A DNA stretch of 64,000 nucleotides. It comes from Apostichopus japonicus. Its lineage: Eukaryota; Echinodermata; Holothuroidea; Aspidochirotida; Stichopodidae. The DNA is taken from the NCBI RefSeq assembly GCF_037975245.1, contig NC_092568.1, positions 41,405,631 to 41,469,630 on the forward strand, given 5' to 3'. Made by a program: the position numbers and the translations under genes. Under the pieces are notes generated by a model. It was not told the DNA's origin and did not search any database. It worked only from the letters and a program-made list of their open reading frames with translations. Positions 1 through 10,336 of this stretch are shown in pieces (the first letter of the stretch is position 1; each line of letters starts with the position of its first letter).

Positions 1-249
1 TGATGTTTTGACAAGTTGCCCAATGGTAGTTGAAGCTAACCTCCAGGTATTGGATCAGGGAGCATCCTTCCCCAGAAAAATTTAAATTGTGTTCATTACT
101 TGAACTTTGAAGTTGGGTTTACTTTTGTAAACAAGTGAGTTGCTCATTTTCTAAGACTAAGTTGCCCAATTATCCTTCCTTTCACTATGCTTTGTAAGTT
201 ACTGTACTTAACCATAATGTAATTTTCGGCCATCTTGTTTTATTTTCAG

Positions 250-3200
250 TGGCGGAAATGGTATTGTATTGGAGGCAATCATACATAAAAGGTCACGGCA
301 TGTCATTACAGATTCATCTACTAAGAAGGTACGCTTTTTTTGACATCATACAGTTATCAGTAGATATGTTCAATGTTTCCCCTCCCCTAGATATATTTGA
401 AAAGATGGTCACCAAGCTTGGTTCAAAATATTTGATGTTCTTTCTCTAAATAAACCAAGTATTTTCTCGTATAAAATGATTTGAGGGTACTCTTTGTTGC
501 TAATAACTAACTTTCAAGAAAATACTGTTGTAAAGTACAAGGGCCTGACGTTTTGATCATAGCAGGATATACTTCAGAGGCTAACTGGACATTCTATTCA
601 TAACATAAATACTGTAAATTCAACATTCTAAAAATTTTGGTCAATATACAGATAACAGACCTGTCAACCAGTTTGACCCCAAAATAGGGAGAATAACATT
701 TTTCAGGGCCAAAAAAAGAGGGAGAACAAGGGGAAAATAGGGAGGTTGGTAATTTTCAACTGAAATGATATAAATACTCCTAAATAAGTAAAGTCTACTT
801 ATGCAATACAGTGAGAGAATCATCCAATCAGTGTTTCTTGTTGTAGTTTACAGCAGCTCGCTTCGCTTTCTACAGGGTTTCTTTAGTAGGCTTCCATTTG
901 AAACGGAACAGTGGACTCTGGGTACTGCAACTTCATGGCTAGTATGCTAGATAGAGCCCCATCAAGCTTGAGACTTGACCAACTGTCTGTCTTGTTCTTG
1001 CGAACTACACTGAATAGCCTTTCCTGTTCAACGTTACTGTGGGGAATTACTAAGTATATCACTAATTGTTGGCTATTTTCAGAAATGTCGCAAGTGATGA
1101 AACATTAAAAAACCGGGAGAATAGAATATGAAACCGGGAGGCCGGGAGATTCGGGTAAAAACCGGGAGTCTCCCGGTAAAACCGGGAGAGTTGACGGGTC
1201 TGAGATAACACAAAAAGAAATTCAGGATTCTGGAAATGTTTACATTTCACTTGAAGATATTTGGTAATGGCCGTACTGAACCTTCAGAAATTGCTTTCAG
1301 AATGAAACAACTCTAGACAGCTGCTGAATATGTAGGATGTAAGATAAGGTGTTTTGGTTTCAAAATAACTGTGGAGAACTTTGAACACATACCTAGCTGT
1401 ACCACCACAGAATTAGGTAAATTACAAAACACAATAATTAAGTTCATCTGGATAGTAACACTTTTAAGCTATTACATATTCTCTCTATTTACTTATAACA
1501 TAAATTGTTACGATTGTTGAAATAAATAATTGTGAAGCTTATGTAATGTATCATTAATGCTTCACCGACATTAGCAAGAAATGATGATTCATTGAACATC
1601 ACCTAATACCAAGTTAGCGACAACTATTTGTGTTTTTCTTCGCTATTGTTGTACTGTAGCTGATGCATGTTTTGCATCTCAAAGCAATATGTCAATTCTT
1701 GTGATGCAAAAAGGTTCAGGTGACTTAAAAGGTGAAATGATTAGGGAAAGCAGGAAGAAATATTACACAATGCTAGACTTTCCCTCCCACTTGTCAAGCT
1801 GTTTGCTGAGAACAAGTAATCCACCTGTGCACAGTTTGCTAGGTTGACATTTTGATGGTCTATAATTTGCATACATATAGGCAATATATATAGGCAATAC
1901 ATATAGGTAATACATATAGGCATGATATACAATCTATTGACACTGATACAGTGCAAACTGGCACATGTTGACTTTACTTTGTGTCCGCATTAATTCACAG
2001 TTTAGGTATGTTGTCTTCCATGTCAGGCCAAAGTTCATCTTGAAAAGGAAATTTAACGGCAATGGAGAAGAAGAAGAGCCTAATTTTGACCTGACGAAGA
2101 AGGTAAATACTGGATACCTTCACTCATCTTACAGTAAGTGACTTTATCAGTTACCTATAGATATCTTCAGTCCAGTAACAGTAACCCTAACCTTACAAAG
2201 AAGGTTAATACTGGATACCTTCACTCATCTTACAGTAAGTGACTTTGTCAGTTACCTATAGATATCTTCAGTCTGTTAACAGTAACCCTAACCTGACAAA
2301 GAAGGTAAATACTGGATACCTTCACTCATCTTACAGTAAGTGACTTTGTCAGTTACCTATAGATATCTTCAGTCCAGTAACAGTAACCCTGACCTGACAA
2401 AGAAGGTAAATACTGGATACCTTCACTCATCTTACAGTAAGTGACTTTATCAGTTACCTATAGATATCTTCAGTCCAGTACCAGTAACCCTGACCTGACA
2501 AAGAAGGTAAATACTGGATACCTTCACTCATCCTACAGTAAGTGACTTTGTCAGTTACCTATAGATATCTTCAGTCCAGTACCAGTAACCCTGACCTGAC
2601 AAAGAAGGTAAATACTGGATACCTTCACTCATCTTACAGTAAGTGACTTTGTCAGTTACCTATAGATACCTTCAATCCAGTACCAGTAACCCTAACCTTA
2701 CAAAGAAGGTTAATACTGGATACCTTCACTCATCCTACAGTAAGTGACTTCGTCAGTTACCTATAGATATCTTCAATCCAGTACCAGTAACCCTAACCTG
2801 ACAAAGAAGGTAAATACTGGATACCTTCACTCATCTTACAGTAAGTGACTTTGTCAGTTACCTATAGATATCTTCAGTCCAGTAACAGTAACCCTAACCT
2901 GACAAAGAAGGTAAATACTGGATACCTTCACTCATCTTACAGTAAGTGACTTGATCAGTTACCTATAGATATCTAATTCCGTCCAGTATAACAGTAACCC
3001 TATAAATTTGGTTTCTGAATTCATCGGACAGATTATCTCTATCATTTGTGAATAGTTTCAATTACCTTTCAGTGACTCTACGGCGGAGTGTATAGCCTAG
3101 TGGTTAACGCCGGCGTCTCCCAGTCATGAGATCCCCGGTTCGATTCCCCGCCGACAGCAATGTGTGTCGTCTGGCAAGGGTGTTGTTCAATAACAACATC

Positions 3201-6200
3201 CCGACATGGACGTTAAATGGATGTGTGCCGAGAGATTGGCTACGGTCAGCTTGCGAGTCTATAAGCCTCCATGGCTTCTTTTGCGAGTTCCTGCTTGCGG
3301 GAAGATCACTATACATACATACATACATACATATACTGGATACGTCATTCAACTTACTGAAAGTTACCTATACCGTATGCCGTAAACCTTAATTGATCTT
3401 ATTTTGAGTGAGTTTGTACTGAGTTAATTCACTCATCAAATGCTAAGGTGGCAGTAACTTACTGCCACACCTCCTGCCCCCCCCCCCAGCTCCCCACCAC
3501 CTCAATCCCAAACCTTTACACTTTCTCCAAATATTGTTCAGAATTGACACCTTAATGTCTGAAATGATTTCACCTGTAGACCAGAGTTTGAAAAGTTAAG
3601 AGGATTTCCTACACACTACAGTTCATCCTTATTGTTCCAAATATTCAAAAAAAGCAACGTAATAGTCACTCATGAATATGCAAATTTCAGTAAGACATCT
3701 TAATACTTACAACTGCAAGTTCTGTGATATTTTTTTGCTATTTTGGAGCAATCTTGAAAAAAAAAAAAAAAAAAAAAATGGAGAGTTTTAAATGCATTGA
3801 AGACTTGTCCCAATCCGCGTGCGGCCATCTGAAAAAGTTAACTCTCTGTTCCTTGCAAGTGACGTTTGGTTTGTGTCGCTACAAAATGCAGATTGTGCAG
3901 TAATGAAATGTGATACCTTGTTATCTTTAGCTGGACCTGAGATGTCCATCGCTGTATCGGTTTTAGACTGTGCTGTGGGTATTGACCGCAGCTGTATGTA
4001 CTGACTGTACACTAGTGTCTAATTACCGACAGTAGCAAGCTGTGTGTGTATTTTCATGGATCGATGGTGGTTCTTTTCGCGAGTCTTCACACCCTTTAAA
4101 TCTTCCAGGAAATAAATTTTGGAGATTTGTAGCCATGTTTGGCATCTCAAATTTGGAGGAAATAAATTGTGATCTTTCTGATCATGTTCTAGCTCATCCC
4201 TGTAATAACACACAAGTTGAGTATGTAATAGTTCATTACTTTGTCATGTCATACATTCTAATTTTCTAAATAATGTTAAATGTAATATTTAAATGTAAAT
4301 CTGTATCCCCTCAGACGTACCTTACAATGTATAAGATGTAAGTGACCATCATACAGTAAGTAAACATTTGTGTCTACTGAGTGTTAACAAGCACTCCACA
4401 ATTAATATCAATTAAGCAACATAAAGTAAACAGCCTTGTAGGGAATATCCCTTTCAGACCAAAACAAAAACAATCAAACCATGTAGTAATTAATTTATAT
4501 GGTCAGAAAATACTCTTTTTTTTTCTGAATTCAAGAAAAATTTTGACTGTGAAAAATCCAAAGATATTTCTAGGATTTCTTTCTTTTTTTCTTTATGGTT
4601 GCATTTAATACTCCATAAATAGGTCAACCTGTATATCTCTGTCGGAAGAGACCTTTACTTGGTGTATTATGAACTAAAAAACCTGTAAGTTTAAAGATGT
4701 TGAATCCTCTAAAACTAGTCATGGTATTACTAGAAGAGTGTGCAAAGAAAATAATATATGGCTTGGAATGTAGCATCTAGAACAGGGTTAAGTAATTAAT
4801 TAATGTTGTGCAAATGAGTTAATCATAAACTGGAGGATTCTAATCTGTTTTGTTCTTGGATTATTTGTGGCTAATCCCTATAGCAAATCATTTACTAATT
4901 CTTAAGTCTCTAATCTGCACCTGATGTGGCCATCAAGTTAAATAATTTAGATAAAGAATCATATAGAGCTGTACTTAACATTCTTGCACTGTTTAGCACA
5001 TCAACTCTTCTCTTTTACTGTTGGAATTGTTCTTAAGATTTGTTGCCGTTCCTTCTAATTCTCCACACTCCACACCTATTCACAACAGCTAACTATTAAC
5101 ACTGTGTGGCCTGCATGTGAGTGACCTGTATGTGACCTGGATGCTCGCTTTGTGGCCTGCGTACTTCCAAAATATGCATAAATATTCAAGAGATCAGCTC
5201 AGAGCTCACCTAATAATCACAGTTATAAAGCTAAATGGTAAGGATAAATCCTATCCATAGTGCATTTCCATGAACAAAAGAACACACTGAACTACTCATA
5301 TATTATTCTCAAAGAAGAACATTTCCTAGTGTAGATGGTGTAGATATGGAAAGGGTAGAAGGTCTAAATAATAAGGACATGCTCATGTAATGATCTAAAA
5401 GAGTGGTTCTGTCAATTGAATGTTTATAGAAAATGCAGAATAGTTTTGTTGCAACTGGCTTGTTTTGCAATGCTACAGGGGTAAACGCTAAATGTTAGTT
5501 ACAACTTTCTATTTTTGTGCTTGAAGGGTGATAGTTGACACCGACTGCCTCTAGAATGCAGGTTGTGTCAGCAGAACTAAACAAGCATCTGTCCATCATG
5601 TCTATTATCTACTCCCGTTCCAAGGGACTTGTGATGCTCACTCTGACGTAACACCGACATGATTGTATGGTTACAGTCTTGATTTAAGGTGACTGGGGTG
5701 GAGAGTGGATCAATTTGTTTGGGTTACAGTCTTGATTTAAGGGGACTGGGGTGGACAGTGGATCAAGTTGTATGGTTTACAGTCTGACTTAAGGGGGCTG
5801 GGGTGGAGAGTGGATCAAGTTGTTTGGTTTACAGTCTGACTTAAGGGGACTGGGGTGGAGAGTGGATCAAGTTGTTTGGTTTACAGTCTTGATTTAAGGG
5901 GACTGGGGTGGAGAGTGGATCAAGTTGTATGGTTTACAGTCTGACTTAAGGGGACTGGGGTGGAGAGTGGATCAAGTTGTTTGGTTTACAGTCTTGATTT
6001 AAGGGGGCTGGGGTGGAGAGTGGATCAAGTTGTATGGTTTACAGTCTGACTTAAGGGGACTGGGGTGGAGAGTGGATCAAGTTGGTTGGTTTACAGTCTT
6101 GATTTAAGGGGACTGGGGTGGAGAGTGGATCAAGTTGTATGGTTTACAGTCTGACTTAAGGGGACTGGGGTGGAGAGTGGATCAAGTTGGTTGGTTTACA

Positions 6201-8119
6201 GTCTTGATTTAAGGGGACTGGGGTGGAGAGTGGATCAAGTTGTATGGTTTACAGTCTGACTTAAGGGGACTGGGGTGGAGAGTGGATCAAGTTGGTTGGT
6301 TTACAGTCTTGATTTAAGGGGGCTGGGGTGGAGAGTGGATCAAGTTGTTTGGTTTACAGTCTTGATTTAAGGGGACTGGGGTGGAGAGTGGATCAAGTTG
6401 GTTGGTTTACAGTCTTGATTTAAGGGGGCTGGGGTGGAGAGTGGATCAAGTTGTTTGGTTTACAGTCTTGATTTAAGGGGACTGGGGTGGAGAGTGGATC
6501 AAGTTGTTTGGTTTACAGTCTGACTTAAGGGGACTGGGGTGGAGAGTGGATCAAGTTGGTTGGTTTACAGTCTTGATTTAAGGGGGCTGGGGTGGAGAGT
6601 GGATCAAGTTGTTTGGTTTACAGTCTTGATTTAAGGGGACTGGGGTGGAGAGTGGATCAAGTTGTATGGTTTACAGTCTGACTTAAGGGGACTGGGGTGG
6701 AGAGTGGATCAAGTTGGTTGGTTTACAGTCTTGATTTAAGGGGACTGGGGTGGAGAGTGTATCAAGTTGGTTGGTTTACAGTCTTGATTTAAGGGGGCTG
6801 GGGTGGAGAGTGGATCAAGTTGTTTGGTTTACAGTCTTGATTTAAGGGGGCTGGGGTGGAGAGTGGATCAAGTTGGTTGGTTTACAGTCTTGATTTAAGG
6901 GGGCTGGGGTGGAGAGTGGATCAAGTTGTTTGGTTTACAGTCTTGATTTAAGGGGACTGGGGTGGAGAGTGGATCAAGTTGTTTGGTTTACAGTCTTGAT
7001 TTAAGGGGACTGGGGTGGAGAGTGGATCAAGTTGTTTGGTTTACAGTCTTGATTTAAGGTGACTGGCATCCAGCATTTTCTAATAGTTGTTTCATATCTT
7101 CACAAAGTTGTTACAAATGAATCATTCCTCCAAACTGAAATAATAATTTTGGGTTTAAATGATTAAACTTTTTAGAAACGGAAGCGAAGGGAACTTCTGA
7201 CAAGATTTCTTGGTCTGAAGCAGATCGTATCATCCATCGGCCAGAATTGAAGGCGTGGACAGAGAAGTACTGTAACTTAGGATCAATGTCATTCTGGATC
7301 GAAGAGAGGCAGCTTGATCCCCTAGATCTGGAGGATGGAGATAAAGTCAGGATCAAAAGCAACGGTGACGGACCCTTTATCTGTAAGTCAGACACCTTTG
7401 GAGCTTCATACTGAGTTGTATTTCCTATGATCAACCTACTAGCCAGTAACAATGATTCTGCCCCCCCTGCCCTCCCCCAACACTCATTTCCTATAACCAA
7501 GAATATTACCAAGCTACAATTTTTATAAAAGGTTAATTCATAACTTAACAAGTTAATGTAGACATACTGTAGATAAATGATGATAATACTTTTAATAATA
7601 TTTACACATTTTTCTTACAATCTAATATTCAATAACCTTATGTTTTATTGCAATGTTGAATGTAGTGATTATAAAATGCAACAATGTATATATTCAATCT
7701 TGTTATGTCAAAGAACATGTCAGGCATTTTTCTTAAGCAGTTATCTTCAGCTACTGGAATATCCCTTTAAGGTTGAAAAGTTTTTGCCAGGAGAGAGATA
7801 GAGAGAGTTTAACTGATAAACTATCAATTCTTTAAACTGTGCTCTTCTAAATCTTTACCTTGATGGAGTGTCAATAATGCCAGAATGCTCAACTGTTCCC
7901 TGACAAACTGTCCATTAATTCTAAATTCACTCGGACCCTTCATCAGACTCTATCTCAAAGATTGAACCTGACAGTCAAACCATCAGCAATGCTGCAGGTC
8001 CAGAAAAACAAGTAGGTGAATCCTGGACAGACAAAATCATGGATCTGAAGGCCCAGGGACTACCCCAGGCTGCTACAGGGGGAACAGAGGAGGGTGCTGG
8101 TGCCGACGATGATGAATGG
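250..8119 (+). CDS. ARPIN: ARPIN (Arp2/3 inhibitor), 3' part of gene, 4 exons seen
   Basis: ARPIN inhibits the Arp2/3 complex at the lamellipodial edge through a C-terminal acidic tail. Exons with canonical sites are 250-328, 2001-2133, 7176-7382 and 7947-8119; phases join cleanly (79, 133, 207 and 173 nt). Residues matching the vertebrate family in order are GGNG, VRPKFILKRKFNGNG, EEPNFDLTKKVNTGYLHSSY, then KTEAKGTSDKISW, GDGPF, and ESWTDKIMDLKAQ. The last visible exon ends ADDDEW just before GTGAGT, where human ARPIN ends EEWDD. The first exon, with the start codon, lies before the window. The last one or few residues must come from a further exon (see 10316) or from read-through, which would add 20 residues to a stop at about 8181. 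Intron 2 is 5 kb and packed with repeats. The identification is firm; the two ends are incomplete. Confidence 0.92.
656..1202. mobile_element. Non-autonomous DNA transposon (hAT-like) in ARPIN intron 1
   Basis: The block starts CAGACCTGTCAACC and ends GTTGACGGGTCTG, an imperfect terminal inverted repeat. It is flanked on both sides by AGATAACA (650-657 and 1203-1210). Boundary placement is ambiguous by two bases, so the duplication is 6 or 8 bp. The 3' part carries repeated CCGGGAG words and a CCGGGAGTCTCCCGG palindrome. No transposase frame is visible, so it would need another element to move. Confidence 0.65.
1211..2000. other. ARPIN intron 1, remainder
   Basis: AT-rich intron sequence. 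A short run of TATAGGCAATACATATAGG-like words lies at about 1876-1922. I see nothing else I can name. Confidence 0.5.
2087..2990 (+). repeat. Minisatellite built from the ARPIN exon 2/intron 2 junction, about 9 copies
   Basis: The period is about 101-102 bp. The first unit starts inside exon 2 at the codons for DLTKK and runs over the last 45 or so exon bases, the donor A|GTAAGTG at 2134, and about 55 intron bases. Eight further copies follow, at about 2190, 2291, 2391, 2491, 2591, 2692, 2794 and 2896. Each keeps the exon-like words (AAGAAGGTAAATACTGG, CACTCATC) and the complete donor. Copies differ by only a few substitutions, so the array is young or homogenised. Reading past the first donor gives TAC AGT AAG TGA, an immediate stop. 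Confidence 0.93.
3081..3338 (+). mobile_element. tRNA-derived SINE with (CATA)n tail
   Basis: A tRNA-like head at about 3082-3153 has an A box (TAGCCTAGTGG, 3093-3103), a B box (GGTTCGATTCC, 3137-3147) and pairing ends GGCGG/CCGCC. A roughly 150 bp body unlike a tRNA follows, then a CATA tetranucleotide tail at about 3309-3335. This is classic SINE structure and is not a working tRNA gene. It lies in ARPIN intron 2. Confidence 0.8.
3787..4100 (+). mobile_element. MITE family M1, copy 1
   Basis: One of three copies in the window. The ends are TTTAAA followed by a degenerate six bases and then GAAGACTTG, and the mirror image CGAGTCTTC, CACACCC, TTTAAA. The core includes AAAAAGTTAACT, GTGACGTTTGG, TTGTGTCGCTACAAAATGCA and CCGCAGCTGTATGTACTGAC. 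Compared with the other copies it lacks about 60 bp near the 3' end. TTTAAA or TTAA may be the target-site duplication, which would hint at a piggyBac-like group. It has no coding capacity. Confidence 0.75.
4101..5660. other. ARPIN intron 2, unassigned stretch
   Basis: AT-rich intron sequence with no repeat, RNA or coding signal I can support. Confidence 0.5.
5661..7067 (+). repeat. Minisatellite, period about 57 bp, about 24 copies
   Basis: The unit contains TTAAGGGGACTGGGGTGG, AGAGTGGATCAAGTTG and TTTGGTTTACAGTC. Two main subtypes (CTTGATTTAAG and CTGACTTAAG) and three variants of the join (TTGTTTGG, TTGTATGG, TTGGTTGG) alternate in a partly regular order, which suggests amplification of two-unit blocks. 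It ends about 110 bp before ARPIN exon 3. Every unit carries GGTTTACAG, which resembles a 3' splice site. Confidence 0.92.
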
Positions 8120-8532
8120 GTGAGTTCAAGGATATTCTTCGAGAGACTGGTCAGTTTGGAACCAAGGTATAAAGATTTCTAAGAAAGAAGATACACTAAG
8201 TCAAATCCTGTGTCTGTCAGCCAAGTCCTAAAATTATTAGTGGAGTTTATTTACTCCGCTCCTGGCTTACCTGTCTCCTCACAACCTTAGCACCTTGTTC
8301 TACCGTGCCTATAAAGTCCTGGTAGAATAACATGTTTTGTTGACCCCTCATCGCATGTCTGTATGTTCAGCATGACCCCTCTACAGGACTAGGTTGGCCC
8401 CCTAAAGTGAGAACTGAGAGCATGGGCACCAGGTTTCTTTCTTATTATTAGCTTATTTTAAGTGAAGATATTCTAGTGTTAACCAAATATTAACCTCTTG
8501 AACATTAGAATCAATCACACAAGAAGTTTGCC

Positions 8533-8640
8533 GACGTCAGGCCAACTTACTTTTACACATTCTCCTACACAGGCTCTCTAGTGGATAAGCAGTTTGCTAA
8601 CAGTTTTATATTTTATTTTGACATTCTTATAATTCAGAAA
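8533..8640 (+). mobile_element. 3' tail of a dispersed retroposon, copy 1
   Basis: Shares GACGTCAGGCCAACTTAC, TTACACATTCTCCTACAC and CTCTAGTGGATAAGCAGT with the stretches at 12590-12665 and 22485-22550. All three end at the same GCTAACAG plus T-rich end, the pattern of 5'-truncated retroposition. No coding part is present here. Confidence 0.6.
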
Positions 8641-9477
8641 GAAAAACGGGCACAAAATGGGAACGGGTGATGGCTTTATAACATTTTATGGTACTGTATA
8701 TTTATCGTAGATACAGCAGTCAAAACATGTATTTTTAAACATAAACCGCACCACATTTGGCTCCAAGAAAAAATGCTGTCTGCATCATTTTTTTCTTTAG
8801 GTTCAGGCCCCTTAAGGCTCCAGGGCCTTGGTTTGGTTTATATCAACCCTAGGCATTATGCCACTGCTTCTGATGGCCTCCTGCAGTTATTGTTGTAGTA
8901 CAAACTGACTATTAGCAGGCTTAATACCTTTACATATATTTGTTTCTTTCCAGAGTGACTGATATTCTGCCTGTGCTTTCTTCCAATCACCAGCCGCCAG
9001 TGTTGACATGGTAATGGCCGGCATATCACTGCAAGGTTCACCATCATGCTACTGGTTTATGAAACTAAAGTTATATCTGCATTTATCTGAAATTTAGCAG
9101 TATTGTCAGTAGAGAGCAACTATTGAAGCTTTACTATTATATGTTATAGACAGTAGACAATGACAAATTAGTGTAGCCATAACACAATTGGCATAAAAGG
9201 TCAGTTCTGTGCAACAAATTTTGATTTATTTACATACATGTGTGACTTTTAACTTTCACTTCATAGTAATGGTTACTTTAAGTAATTGCAGTCTGTTTTG
9301 TTGGTAGTACATGGTTTCACAAGAAGCATTCCCAAAGAAACCAGCTTTTTAGGGCATACATTTAACATTACATGCTTTTTGTATGTGATTTAAATACTAA
9401 TTTATTTAAGATGTACAGGCGACAAAACGTTTGAATAGATTCACTAGGTACTCCTCAGTCAATGAAGTGTATCAAAA

Positions 9478-9525
<48 letters not shown>

Positions 9526-10315
9526 AGTGTGTCGTACTTTGATGATTGATCATTGAGGACTCCTTGGGAGGAATGGTATGACAAGCTACAGCCAAATATA
9601 AATAGCTTTTTCAGAATACCAAGAGGATCCTGTTCATGTCCTACAACGAGGCTTTTATCTTGCCCGAGGCTAGGCTTAAGGCATTAAAGACCTAAGTGAG
9701 TATTGATAGTAGCAGAATAAAGTTGCTAAAATACTGTTTCAATTTCCCTTGAAATAACCTTGTTTAATCATCTTGTTTTTTGTTGAGATTTTCAAATGAA
9801 TTGGGATTGTTTCAACATGAGCATTTTTCAATAGATTCCTTTCAATATTCCTGCAAAGTCTTTAACTGTATTTTTTGTGGATTATATACAAGGATAATGT
9901 GCCTTAAGTTTTTTAAACAATAATGAATCTTCAGATACATTTTGGTGTCGGACATATTTTTGTTGTAAATTTTATCATTTGGATTATTAATTTTGTTACT
10001 TTAAATTATTTGAAAACATCATCCTGTTTGTTTTTAAGGATAACTGTGTTAGCCTTCAGAGGTGTTTTATGATCAGAGCATGATGTTACATATTAAAAAA
10101 GTCAGTTTATAAAGCAAGCTTCTGGGGAAGGTCAGCAAGCCGTTTATAAGTAAAAATGTTAGAGAAATTGTCATTGACGAAATCCTGTAACCTAAACAAA
10201 TTAAATAATAAAGAAATATCGCTATATATTAATATTTATTCTCTATGTTTTTGTATTTGTTTTCTGTGAGGTTGCATTACCCTTGCGGCATATGGTAACT
10301 ATATTTCTATTGTAG
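8641..10315. other. Gene-poor stretch downstream of ARPIN exon 4
   Basis: AT-rich sequence holding one (AT)n microsatellite at 9478-9523. If the candidate terminal exon at 10316 is real, this is the last ARPIN intron. Nothing else is supported. Confidence 0.5.
9478..9523. repeat. (AT)n microsatellite
   Basis: About 22 uninterrupted AT dinucleotides preceded by an A run. Confidence 0.95.
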
Positions 10316-10336
10316 ATGACTGTTAGATACCAATAA
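10316..10336 (+). other. Candidate terminal exon and poly(A) signal of ARPIN
   Basis: A pyrimidine-rich acceptor (TATTTCTATTGTAG) at 10302-10315 is followed by ATGACTGTTAG. In the phase left by the exon ending at 8119 this reads M-T-V-R-Y-Q-stop; one frame over it reads D-D-C-stop, closer to the family's usual ending, but that needs a non-canonical splice. AATAAA at 10332-10337 could be the poly(A) signal. This is weak evidence: the exon is tiny and the acceptor could be chance. Confidence 0.25.

Noticed and set aside
3082-3153. Functional tRNA gene
   Set aside because: A and B boxes are good, but the sequence runs on into a SINE body and tail, and there is no clean anticodon stem.
5661-7067. 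CRISPR-like array
   Set aside because: Units are contiguous with no spacers, and the genome is eukaryotic.
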